Below, one piece after another: positions 33,304 through 43,911 of a DNA stretch of 45,703 bases (position 1 is its first letter; every line of letters starts with the position of its first letter). The stretch spans positions 1-45,703 of the forward strand of contig JBGAGP010000018.1 of NCBI GenBank assembly GCA_044226685.1, written 5' to 3'. The notes under the pieces were generated by a model. It did no database searches. It was not told the origin of the DNA and saw only the letters and a program-made list of their open reading frames with translations. The position numbers and the translations under genes are program-made. The DNA comes from Dongia_A sp044226685 (GTDB taxonomy: Bacteria; Pseudomonadota; Alphaproteobacteria; Dongiales; Dongiaceae).

Positions 33304-34308
33304 CTAGGCGAGACGTTGCACGAATTCCGGGTGGAAGCGGTGCAGGCGGTCGGTGCTGAAATCGCTGCGGAATTCACGCGGCGACTGGCCGAAATGGGCG
33401 CGGAAGGAGCGCGAGAACACCTCGGCGCCGGAGAAGCCGCAGGACAGGGCGACGTTCTGGATCGGCACGTCGCTGTAGAACAGCAGGTTGCGCGCGGCCT
33501 GCAGGCGGATCTTCAGGTAGTAGCGCTGCGGCGAATCCTGCAGCTTGCGCCGGAACAGCCGCTCCAGTCGCCGGGTGGTCAGCCCGACCTCCTCGGCGAT
33601 CTCGGCCGGGCTGAGCGGCGCCTCGAGGTTTCCTTCCATCAGGCGGATCGCGCGCAGCACGATGGGGTCGAGCGAGCCCATCGGCGAGTCGAGCACCGCA
33701 CGCTGCGGGTCGGTGCCGTGGCGGATGCGCTCGTGCACCATGCCGTTGGCGACGATCTGCGCCAGCATGGTGCCCATGTCGAGGGCGATCAGGTGCAGCA
33801 TCATGTCGGTGGCGGCGGCGCCACCGGCGCAGGTGATGCGGTTGCGGTCGATGACGAAAATCTGCTCGACCACGTTGAGGTCGGGATAGCGCTCGTGGAA
33901 CAGCGGCATGGCCTCCCAATGCAGGGTCATGCGGTAGCCGTCCATCAGCCCGGCCTCGGCGAGGGCGAAGGTGCCGGTGTCGAGCGCGCCGATGCGGATG
34001 CCGTGGCGATCGATGCGCCTGAGCCAGTTGAGCAGCCGGCGGTCGAGATACTGCGTCGGATGGTTGCCGGCGCAGACGATGAGGGTGGAGAAATCCGGTG
34101 GCTGGTCCAAGGAGATGTCAGGCGTCACCAGCATGCCGTTGCCGGCACGCACCGGCGCGCCGTCGACGGAGATGAAACGCCAGTCGAACAGCGTGTGGCC
34201 ACTATTCTGGTTGGCGATGCGCAACGCCTCGGTGGCCGGGATCACCGCATAGATCGGAAATTCCGGCACCAGGAAGAAACCGATGCGATGCGGCGCGCCG
34301 CGATCCAT
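33304..34308 (-). CDS. GlxA-type AraC-family transcriptional regulator, copy 2
   Basis: 334 residues, paralogous to the regulator at 10061. The DJ-1/PfpI-like domain shows IGFFLVPEFPIYAVIPATEA, LRIANQNSG (identical in both copies), IGALDTGTFALAEAGLMDG and CAGGAAATDMMLHL. The C-terminal AraC domain shows IAEEVGLTTRRLERLFRRKL and VALSCGFSGAEVFSRSFRAHF. It is divergent from the second DapA-like gene and likely controls the large operon to its right. Three direct ACCATC repeats lie in its leader region. Confidence 0.92.
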   Translation of the reverse strand: MDRGAPHRIGFFLVPEFPIYAVIPATEALRIANQNSGHTLFDWRFISVDGAPVRAGNGMLVTPDISLDQPPDFSTLIVCAGNHPTQYLDRRLLNWLRRIDRHGIRIGALDTGTFALAEAGLMDGYRMTLHWEAMPLFHERYPDLNVVEQIFVIDRNRITCAGGAAATDMMLHLIALDMGTMLAQIVANGMVHERIRHGTDPQRAVLDSPMGSLDPIVLRAIRLMEGNLEAPLSPAEIAEEVGLTTRRLERLFRRKLQDSPQRYYLKIRLQAARNLLFYSDVPIQNVALSCGFSGAEVFSRSFRAHFGQSPREFRSDFSTDRLHRFHPEFVQRLA

Positions 34309-34314
34309 GCCGAG

Positions 34315-34343
34315 ACCATCGAACCATCAGGTAGCTGACCATC
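34315..34343. promoter_or_regulatory. Three direct ACCATC repeats in front of GlxA copy 2
   Basis: ACCATC is found at 34315-34320, 34323-34328 and 34338-34343, in steps of 8 and 15 bases. They lie 7-35 bases upstream of the regulator start, where a bound protein would block its own transcription. Autoregulation is an inference from position. Confidence 0.35.
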
Positions 34344-34414
34344 AAGTTTTTGTCGTGCATCGTCAAGTCAAAAATCCTCAATCGCGCAATACTCCAATTG
34401 TGGACGGCGGGGTC

Positions 34415-34429
34415 GGCCCGAAATGGGCC
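34415..34429. promoter_or_regulatory. Inverted repeat GGCCC-N5-GGGCC in the divergent region
   Basis: Five-base arms around GAAAT, about 150 bases upstream of the second DapA-like gene and 70 bases upstream of its TACAAT -10 candidate. It is a possible activator site for the divergent regulator. The motif differs from the one upstream of the first DapA-like gene. Confidence 0.3.
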
Positions 34430-34500
34430 AATGCTGGTAAGTAGAACCGAGCACACGGCGCGCTCAGCAAGCCCTCCCGGAACTAGAACAACGTGGCGAA

Positions 34501-34506
34501 TACAAT
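34501..34506 (+). promoter_or_regulatory. -10 candidate TACAAT for the DapA-like gene 2 operon
   Basis: TACAAT is a good -10 match, but no -35 resembling TTGACA lies 16-18 bases upstream. This is the pattern expected for an activator-dependent promoter, consistent with control by the divergent GlxA-type protein. The leader to the ATG at 34582 would be about 70 bases. Confidence 0.35.
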
Positions 34507-34581
34507 AACGCTTGGCCCGAGGGCTGTTCAGCGAACGAGAATTCGCGCCCGGATTCAGGCAAATCGCAGGCAAGAGCAAGC

Positions 34582-35538
34582 ATGGACCGCGAATTACTGA
34601 AGAAAAAGCTCGAAGGCTGCTACATCACGGTGCCGACCATGTTCCGCGACCCGGATCTGGAGGTCGATACCGACGCGATCCGGCGCCATGTCGGCTTCCT
34701 GCAGAAGCGCGGCATCAATGCCGAGAACGGCGTGCTGCTGGCGGGCGGCGCCGCGGGCGACTTCTCGGCCATGTCCTTCGACGAGCGCAAGCTGGTGGCC
34801 GAGACCGTGATCGACGCGGCCGGCGGGCGCATCCCGGTGGCGATGGGTGCGCAGACCACCAACACGCGCGAGTTGCGCCAGCTGGCGAAGACCGCGCACC
34901 GCCTCGGCTGCGACTTCATCCAGGTCTCCTGCCCGTTCTACTTCACCCACACCGAGGACGATTTCTACGAATATGTCTGCGCCGCCGCCGAGGCCGCCGA
35001 TATCGGGATCATCGTCTACAACACCTTCTGGACTGCATCCGGCATCTCCATCGCCATGGCCGAGCGGCTTTGCGCGATTCCCAATGTCGTCGGGCTGAAA
35101 TGGGCGACGCCGCGCACCGACGCGATGGAGTTCGAGGACACGGTCTCCCACTTCGCCAGGCGCCTCACCATCATCGACAACAACCTGCTCTTCACCATGA
35201 GCCACATGATGGGTGCCCGCGCCTTCGAGGTGCATCTGTGCAACTACTGGCCGGAATGGGGCATCAAGCTGCTCGATCGTTTGAATGCGCGCGACTACCC
35301 GGAAGTGCAGCGCATGATGGTCGAGGAGGCGATGCCGTTCTACAAGCTGTGGGTCGAGATCGAGAAGACCTACACCAGCGGCGACGGCTATCTCGACAAG
35401 CTGTGCATGGAGCTGGTGGGGCTGGATTCCAGCCGCTGCCGCCCGCCGACGCGCGACGTGCGCGAAAAATTCCGCGAGCGCTGCCGGGCGATGATGGTCG
35501 CCTCGGGCGTTCCGGGTGTCATCAAGAAGACAAGTTGA
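34582..35538 (+). CDS. Dihydrodipicolinate synthase/N-acetylneuraminate lyase family protein, copy 2
   Basis: A 318-residue paralog of the enzyme at 11420. Same landmarks: LAGGAAGDFS (GxxGE position is GAAGD), Tyr146 in YNTFWTA, Schiff-base Lys173 in GLKWATPRTDAM, plus EVHLCNYWPEWGIKL, FYKLWVEIEK and SRCRPPTRDVR. The long identical blocks indicate recent duplication or the same chemistry, and differences in the N-terminal 50 residues may tune substrate. With a UxaA-type dehydratase and two aldehyde dehydrogenases in the operon, a 5-keto-4-deoxyglucarate dehydratase-like or 2-keto-3-deoxy-acid aldolase/dehydratase role is reasonable. First gene of the operon after the divergent control region. 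Confidence 0.88.
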   Translation: MDRELLKKKLEGCYITVPTMFRDPDLEVDTDAIRRHVGFLQKRGINAENGVLLAGGAAGDFSAMSFDERKLVAETVIDAAGGRIPVAMGAQTTNTRELRQLAKTAHRLGCDFIQVSCPFYFTHTEDDFYEYVCAAAEAADIGIIVYNTFWTASGISIAMAERLCAIPNVVGLKWATPRTDAMEFEDTVSHFARRLTIIDNNLLFTMSHMMGARAFEVHLCNYWPEWGIKLLDRLNARDYPEVQRMMVEEAMPFYKLWVEIEKTYTSGDGYLDKLCMELVGLDSSRCRPPTRDVREKFRERCRAMMVASGVPGVIKKTS

Positions 35539-35642
35539 CGGGTCCAGGCTCTTTCCGCGGCGAGATGCGCCGTCGCGGCGGAGGCCAAGGAGAGCACAGG
35601 TCGCATCGCAATGGGGAAATGCACTCTTAGGGAGGCTACGAG

Positions 35643-36986
35643 ATGACCAAGCAAACAAGCGGCTCGCGCACATCGGGCAAGGTGACGCGGCGCCGGTTCC
35701 TGAAATCCACCGCGGTTGTCGCCGGCGCGGCCACCATGCCGGGACTGCTGGCGCGCCCGCTGCGCGCCGCCAGCCCGATCGAGATCGTGCACTGGAGCTG
35801 GCTCGCCGCCTCGGACGGCGAGGTGTGGGCCCGCGCCATCGACGCCTTCAACAAGGCGCACACCGACAAGGGCGTGCAGATCAAGATGGAGCTGATTCCG
35901 GAGGAGCAGTACACGACCAAGGTGCTGGCGGCGGTCGCCACCGGCAAGGGCCCGGATTTCGGCTGGGGCACCGCCGGCAAGGCGGCGGCGATGGCGCGCG
36001 ACGAAGTGACCGTGCCGCTGGATGACCTGGCGGGGCAGGTTGGCCTCGATATCGGCGATTTCAGCGACTACTCGATCAAGGCCTCGCGCTATCCGAAATA
36101 CGACAACAAGATCTTCATGATCCCGATGGATCTGATGAGCTTGCAGCCGGAGATCAACCTGGACCACGTCAAGGAGGCCGGCCTCGACGTCGACGGCGCT
36201 CCGACCGATGGCGCCTCGCTGCTCGAATGGGCCGACAAGATGACCAAGCGTGAGGGCGACAAGGTCACCCGCTCGGGCATCATGATGACCGGCTCCGGCG
36301 TGCAGCCGACCGTCACCTGGGGCATCGTCTCCGAGCAGATGGGTTTCCAGCGCGCCAGCGACGACCTGAAGACCGCCTGCGTCAACCCGGATGCCGGCAA
36401 GGCGGCGATGCAGTGGGTGCTCGACCTGTTCGACAAGCACAAGGTCTCCACCCGCGACGTCACCGACCGCTACAAGGCCTTCGGCACCGGCCAGGGCTCG
36501 ATCTTCTGGACCGGCCCGTGGACGCTCAACGGCTACATGCAGCAGAAGCTGAACTTCAAGACCGCCCTGTTCCCGAAGATCGGCGACAAGCACGTCACCT
36601 ATTTCGAGATGGGCGGGCTGGAGCTCTACGCGCAGCAGGACACCGCCCGCTACGAGGCCACCATGCAGGCGGTGAAGTGGCTGTCGGACAACAGCTTCGA
36701 ATGGACCACGGTCGGCCGCGGCGCCTCGCCGCGCAAGTCGATCCTCGGCCGCAGCGACTACAAGACCGCCGGCAATCCGTGGTCGGTGCGCGGCGCCTTC
36801 GTCGACGGCATGGACTTCGCCACGGTGGGCGAGATCCCGGTCGTCAACGGCCCGAACTTCACCATCTATTCGGGCGGCAACTTCCTGGCCAAGACCCTGG
36901 AAGGCGTCTGGGCCAAGCAGGTCTCGATCGACGACGCCATGGCGGCCATCCAGCAGCAGTGGCAGGCTGACCTCGACGAGGGCTGA
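35643..36986 (+). CDS. Tat-exported sugar ABC transporter substrate-binding protein
   Basis: 447 residues of the family 1 (maltose/glycerol-phosphate type) binding proteins. The N-terminus carries a twin-arginine signal, VTRRRFLKST (Arg16, Arg17), with a hydrophobic core and cleavage after LRAA. Mature sequence begins SPIEIVHWSWLAASDGEVW; LLAAVATG-type and FWTGPWTLNGYM segments form the binding cleft. Tat export implies folding in the cytoplasm before transport. ATG at 35643 with AGGGAGG upstream. A stem-loop (36996-37027) follows, as after the two other binding-protein genes in this window. Confidence 0.92.
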   Translation: MTKQTSGSRTSGKVTRRRFLKSTAVVAGAATMPGLLARPLRAASPIEIVHWSWLAASDGEVWARAIDAFNKAHTDKGVQIKMELIPEEQYTTKVLAAVATGKGPDFGWGTAGKAAAMARDEVTVPLDDLAGQVGLDIGDFSDYSIKASRYPKYDNKIFMIPMDLMSLQPEINLDHVKEAGLDVDGAPTDGASLLEWADKMTKREGDKVTRSGIMMTGSGVQPTVTWGIVSEQMGFQRASDDLKTACVNPDAGKAAMQWVLDLFDKHKVSTRDVTDRYKAFGTGQGSIFWTGPWTLNGYMQQKLNFKTALFPKIGDKHVTYFEMGGLELYAQQDTARYEATMQAVKWLSDNSFEWTTVGRGASPRKSILGRSDYKTAGNPWSVRGAFVDGMDFATVGEIPVVNGPNFTIYSGGNFLAKTLEGVWAKQVSIDDAMAAIQQQWQADLDEG

Positions 36987-36995
36987 GGCTGATGC

Positions 36996-37027
36996 CGGGA
37001 GCCGCGCCGCGTCCCACGCGGCTCCCG
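36996..37027 (+). terminator. Stem-loop between the sugar-binding protein and permease genes
   Basis: A perfect 11-bp stem, CGGGAGCCGCG with CGCGGCTCCCG, with a 10-base loop and no T-run. It is a likely mRNA-stabilising or attenuating hairpin that would favour the binding protein over the permeases. Confidence 0.65.
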
Positions 37028-37053
37028 CAACCGCACGGAAGCAAGACGAAGGC

Positions 37054-37977
37054 ATGACCGATCTTCCCACAGCGCAGGCGAATCCCGCCGCCCGGCCCCA
37101 GGCCGCGGCGCCGGGCGAGGCGCATGCGACCGATTGGATCGGCTATGCCTTCGTCGGCTTCTTCGCCCTGCCGTTCTTCCTGTTCAACATCCTGCCGGTG
37201 CTGTTCGGCGCCTATGTCGCCTTCACCAAGTGGAGCATCATCGGCAAGCCGCGCTGGCTCGGCCTCGACAATTTCACCCACGCATTTTCCGACCACTGGG
37301 TGACGGTGGCGTTCCAGAACGTGCTGTTCTACGGCGCCGTGATCGTGCCGGGCGTGACCGTGCTCGGTCTCGTCTTCGCGCTGTTCGTCAACCAGCGCTA
37401 TCCGCTCTCGGCCCTCGCACGCACCCTGTTCTTTGCGCCCAACGTCGTCTCGGCGACGGTCATCGGCCTGGTCTGGGTGTGGCTGCTGGATACGCAGTAC
37501 GGTCTCATCAACCACTACCTGGGCTTCCTCGGCATCGGTCAGATTCCGTGGCTGACCTCGACTGATTGGTCGAAGGTGGGGGTGAGCATCGCCTCGATCT
37601 GGTGGGACCTCGGCCTTGCCTTCGTGCTGTTCCTGGCCGCGTTGCAGGACATCCCGCGCGACATCACCGAGGCGGCGACCGTGGACGGCGCCAACCGCTT
37701 CCAGCGCTTCCGCTTCGTCATCCTGCCGCATCTGCGCCCGGTCATCTCCATGGTGGTGACGCTGCAGCTGATCTCCACCCTGCGGATCTTCAGTCAGGTC
37801 TATGTGATGACCAATGGCGGTCCGGCGGGCTCCTCCTCCTCGCCGATCTACTACATCTACAACACGGCGATCGAGCGGCAGCTCTTCGGCTATGCCTCGG
37901 CCATCGGCATGCTGCTGTTCGTGGTCATCCTGGCGGTGACGGTAGCGCAACGCTTCGCCATCCGGGAGCGGGCGTGA
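37054..37977 (+). CDS. Sugar ABC transporter permease (MalF/UgpA-like)
   Basis: 307 residues with six membrane segments (first about 28-50, FVGFFALPFFLFNILPVLFG). The EAA loop EAATVDGANRFQRFRFVILP contacts the ATPase. The hydrophilic Pro/Ala-rich first 25 residues are cytoplasmic. Its TGA overlaps the next ATG (TGATG at 37975-37979). It forms half of the channel of the importer for the Tat-exported binding protein. Confidence 0.94.
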   Translation: MTDLPTAQANPAARPQAAAPGEAHATDWIGYAFVGFFALPFFLFNILPVLFGAYVAFTKWSIIGKPRWLGLDNFTHAFSDHWVTVAFQNVLFYGAVIVPGVTVLGLVFALFVNQRYPLSALARTLFFAPNVVSATVIGLVWVWLLDTQYGLINHYLGFLGIGQIPWLTSTDWSKVGVSIASIWWDLGLAFVLFLAALQDIPRDITEAATVDGANRFQRFRFVILPHLRPVISMVVTLQLISTLRIFSQVYVMTNGGPAGSSSSPIYYIYNTAIERQLFGYASAIGMLLFVVILAVTVAQRFAIRERA

Positions 37978-38857
37978 TGGCGGCGCAGCTTTCCACCCTC
38001 GATCGCGCCAAGGACTGGCTCGAAGAGCGCCGCCTGACCCTGCTCGACCTGCCGATCTGGCTGTTCGGGATGGGCATCGCGGTGCTCTGGGCCTTGCCCT
38101 TCGTGTGGATGGTTTCGACCTCGTTCAAGTATCCCAGCGACGTGATGACGGCGGACATCGAATGGCTGCCACACCGCGTGACCTGGGACAACTACGCGAA
38201 AGTGTTCGAATACCCGGTGGTGCGCTGGGGCTTCAACAGCATTGTCCAGGCTGGCGTCTCCACCACGCTCTGCGTCCTGGCGGGCGCCATGGCCGGCTAC
38301 GCGCTGGCGCGGATGCGCTTTCCGGGCCGCGGGCTCATCTTTGGCATCTTCCTCGCCTCGCTGATGATCCCGGTGGAGGTCTCCGTCATCCCGATGCTGC
38401 TCGGCATGATCAAGATCGGCTGGGCCAGCAGCTACCAGGCGCTGATCCTGCCGACCGTCGGCAACGTCTTCAGCGTCTACATCTTCCGCCAGTTCTTCCT
38501 GACCTTCCCCAGCGAGATCGAGGAGGCGGCGCGGATGGACGGCGCCGGGCATTTCCGCCTGTTCTGGCTGATCGCCCTGCCGCTGGCGCGGGCACCGATG
38601 ATCGCCGCCTTCGTCATCATCTTCACCCTGAACTGGAACAACTTCCTCTGGCCGCTGCTGGTGACCTTCGACGAAAGCATGAAGACCTTGCCCGTCGGGA
38701 TCGCCGCCTTCACGCCGGTGGTCGGCACCCACACCCAACTCGAGGGCTATAGCGTCGCCATGGCCGGCATCACCGTGCTGAGCCTGCCGAGCCTGATCCT
38801 GTTCTTCGTCCTGCAGCGCTATTTCATCCAGGGTATCTCGCAAGGAAGCCTGAAACA

Positions 38858-38861
<4 letters not shown>
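37977..38861 (+). CDS. Sugar ABC transporter permease (MalG/UgpE-like)
   Basis: 294 residues; start ATG at 37977 overlapping the preceding stop by one base. Six membrane segments, with EIEEAARMDGAGHFRLFWLIALPLA broken by the conserved EAA...G loop, and the C-terminal ending FFVLQRYFIQGISQGSLKQ typical of MalG-type subunits. Its stop overlaps the aldehyde dehydrogenase GTG start (GTGA). Confidence 0.94.
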
Positions 38862-40318
<1,457 letters not shown>

Positions 40319-40357
40319 CGGTCGTCGCCGGCGATGGAGCAAAGGAAAGAGAGAACA

Positions 40358-41581
40358 ATGTCCGTGTCTAAAGCCTCCCCCATCAAGAACGTCGAGCATT
40401 TCACCATCTTCAAGCATCCCGAGCATTGCGTGAACCAGATCGCCACGCGCACACTGCGCAACGGCGACCTGGTCGCGGTCTTCAACGAAGAGCGCTTCCC
40501 GTATCACCACGACAGCGGCCAGACCCTGCTGGTCCGCTCCAAGGACGGCGGCAAGACCTGGAGCAAGCCCAGCGTGGTGCTGCCCTGGACCCAGACCCAG
40601 GGCAACTGGGATTGCGGCATCTGCGAATTGCAGGACGGCACGCTGCTGGTCAACCTCACGATCACCGGCTTCTTCAAGCGCGGCATGAAGCCGACGCAGC
40701 CGTCCTGGAGCAGCCATCCGATGACCAAGGAATGGGGCGACTGGACCTGGGCGTTCAAGATCCAGGGCTGGCTTGGTACCTACGTCGTGAAGTCCAAGGA
40801 CGGCGGCGAGACCTGGTCGGAGCCGATCCCGGTCAATGTCCGCCCGCTGAAGCATGGCGGCTGTCGCCTGGGCTGCTGGCAGCTGCCGAGCGGCTCGATC
40901 CTGATGGGCCTCTATGGCCGCATCCACGGCTACGAGGAGGAGGGCGAGGGCGAGAGCACGCGCTCCGCGTTGATGCGCTCCGACGACGGCGGCGACAACT
41001 GGGAATATTTCTCCACGCTCGCTTATGACCCGGCCAGCATCATCGATTACGAGGAGCCGGGCCTGGTGCAGCTGAAGGACGGCCGCCTGGTCTGCTTCAT
41101 GCGCACGCATTCGAACCCGAGCAGCGATGCGCGCAACATGGTGATGGTGGTCTCCGACGACGAGGGCTTCTCCTGGACCCCGCCGAAATGGACCAACATC
41201 TGGGGCTATCCGCCGGAGCTGATCGCGCTGCAGGACGGCCGCTACCTGATGGTCTACGGCTATCGCCGCCCGCCCTATGGCGTGCGCGGCATCATCTCGG
41301 AGGACGGCCTCACCTGGGACGTGAAGAACGAGTTCGTGATCCGCGAGGGCGGCGTGCCGGGCGCCACCGTCACCGACACGCCAGGCTCCAGCCGCATGAG
41401 TCCTGCTTCGGGCAAGGTCGCCGGCGGCGGCGTCGACTGGCACAACCCGGGGGTCTACCAGCATATCGGCTATCCGAGCGTCGCACAGATGCCAGACGGC
41501 ACGGTGGTTTGCTCCTATCACGAGTGGAGCGACGACCCGAAGCCGCTGCAATACGTGCTCTGCACGCGCTTCCGCGTCTGA
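40358..41581 (+). CDS. Sialidase-fold (BNR/Asp-box) protein 1, no signal peptide
   Basis: 407 residues. Four Asp-box (SxDxGxxW) repeats are visible: SKDGGKTW near residue 60, SKDGGETW near 146, SDDGGDNW near 208 and SDDEGFSW near 266, each typical of a beta-propeller blade. No signal peptide or membrane segment, so it is cytoplasmic. The FRIP/RIP arginine motif of true sialidases is not seen. The ATG at 40358 follows AAGGAAAGAGAG; an in-frame ATG at 40334 is possible. Members of this fold include sialidases, rhamnogalacturonan and ulvan lyases. In a sugar-acid import operon, an intracellular hydrolase or lyase on an imported glycoside is the working guess. Confidence 0.85.
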   Translation: MSVSKASPIKNVEHFTIFKHPEHCVNQIATRTLRNGDLVAVFNEERFPYHHDSGQTLLVRSKDGGKTWSKPSVVLPWTQTQGNWDCGICELQDGTLLVNLTITGFFKRGMKPTQPSWSSHPMTKEWGDWTWAFKIQGWLGTYVVKSKDGGETWSEPIPVNVRPLKHGGCRLGCWQLPSGSILMGLYGRIHGYEEEGEGESTRSALMRSDDGGDNWEYFSTLAYDPASIIDYEEPGLVQLKDGRLVCFMRTHSNPSSDARNMVMVVSDDEGFSWTPPKWTNIWGYPPELIALQDGRYLMVYGYRRPPYGVRGIISEDGLTWDVKNEFVIREGGVPGATVTDTPGSSRMSPASGKVAGGGVDWHNPGVYQHIGYPSVAQMPDGTVVCSYHEWSDDPKPLQYVLCTRFRV

Positions 41582-41583
41582 GC

Positions 41584-42750
41584 ATGGCGGCTGTGAACGC
41601 CAGCGCTGGTGCACGGAACGGCGAGGGGACGCGGCGTGCCAGCCGCGTCCTCTATGCCGATCCGCATTCCTATTGCGCCCATCCGCATATGTCGGTCACG
41701 GGGGATGGCACCTGGCTGATGGTGTTCAACCGCACCGTCCGGCGCGATGTCATCCTGCACCCACCGCAGGACCCGCTCTACGCCAATCTGCTCATGGTCT
41801 CGCGCGACCAGGGCGAGACCTGGTCGGCACCGGAAGTGGTGCCGGGGTATCAATGGCTCGGTGTCGAATGCGCCGGGCTGACGCCGCTGAAAAGCGGCCG
41901 CGTGCTGCTCAACCAGTGGCGCTTTCACTGGTATCCCCTGCGCCTGGCGGAGAAGATGGAGGGGCTGGTGCGGCCGGAGACGCTGATGGGGCGTGTCACA
42001 ATGTCCTATGAGCTTGACCAATGGGCGCCGGATCCGGCCGGCATCGCCGCGCAATTCCCCTGGGCGCGCGGCGGCGGCGAGACCTGGGTGCATCTGAGCG
42101 ACGATGGCGGGCTAAGCTACCTGCATTCCGTGCGCGTGGTGACGGCGCCTTATGCCGGCGGCTACGGCATGCGTGGCGCCATCGAGCTGCCGGACGGCGA
42201 TATCATCCTGCCGCTCTCCGATATTCCGAACTATCGCAAGATCTTCCTGGTGCGCTCCAAGGATCGCGGCGAGACCTGGTCGGCGCCGGTCTCCGTCGCC
42301 GACGAGCCCGGGCACGATTTCGAGGAGCCGGGATCTCTGCTGCTGCCTTCCGGCCGTGTGCTGCTGTTGCTGCGCGACAATGCCCAGCGCATCCTGCATG
42401 AGACCCATTCCGACGACGGCGGCAGGAGCTGGAGCCGCCCGGTGGCGACCGGCATCCCGGACTATCCGGCGCACATCCTCCGGCTGCCCGACGGGCGCAT
42501 TGCCGCGGTGACAGGCTGCCGCCGGCCGGCCTATGGCATCCGCATCTATCTGTCGGCGGACGAAGGCAGGAGCTGGGATCTGCGCAACCCGGTCATGGTG
42601 CGCGACGATCTGCCGAACAAGGACCTCGGCTATCCGACCGCGGCCCTGCGCCGCGACGGGTCGCTCTATGTCGCCTATTACGCCCAGGATTTCGACGGCA
42701 TCACCAAAATCCATGCCGACGTCCTGCAGCCCGGCGAGCTGCGCGGATGA
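41584..42750 (+). CDS. Sialidase-fold (BNR/Asp-box) protein 2, no signal peptide
   Basis: 388 residues, a divergent partner of the preceding gene, starting two bases after its stop. Five Asp-box-like repeats occur: SRDQGETW near residue 73, SDDGGLSY near 173, SKDRGETW near 226, SDDGGRSW near 277 and SADEGRSW near 325. Also cytoplasmic by absence of a signal. The pair may form a hetero-oligomer or act on successive bonds. No FRIP motif is evident, so sialidase activity should not be assumed. Confidence 0.83.
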   Translation: MAAVNASAGARNGEGTRRASRVLYADPHSYCAHPHMSVTGDGTWLMVFNRTVRRDVILHPPQDPLYANLLMVSRDQGETWSAPEVVPGYQWLGVECAGLTPLKSGRVLLNQWRFHWYPLRLAEKMEGLVRPETLMGRVTMSYELDQWAPDPAGIAAQFPWARGGGETWVHLSDDGGLSYLHSVRVVTAPYAGGYGMRGAIELPDGDIILPLSDIPNYRKIFLVRSKDRGETWSAPVSVADEPGHDFEEPGSLLLPSGRVLLLLRDNAQRILHETHSDDGGRSWSRPVATGIPDYPAHILRLPDGRIAAVTGCRRPAYGIRIYLSADEGRSWDLRNPVMVRDDLPNKDLGYPTAALRRDGSLYVAYYAQDFDGITKIHADVLQPGELRG

Positions 42751-42798
42751 CGACGGTCAACAAGAAACACGGCGCAAGTGCCGATAGGGGGAGGCGCC

Positions 42799-43884
<1,086 letters not shown>

Positions 43885-43911
43885 CCCCGTCTATTGAGGG
43901 AACCTATCCAG

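Noticed and set aside
40358..42750. Calling the two BNR proteins sialidases of a nan operon
   Set aside because: Asp-boxes are structural repeats, no FRIP arginine motif or signal peptide is seen, and there are no nanE/nanK-like partners; the DapA-like enzyme is not specifically NanA-like.
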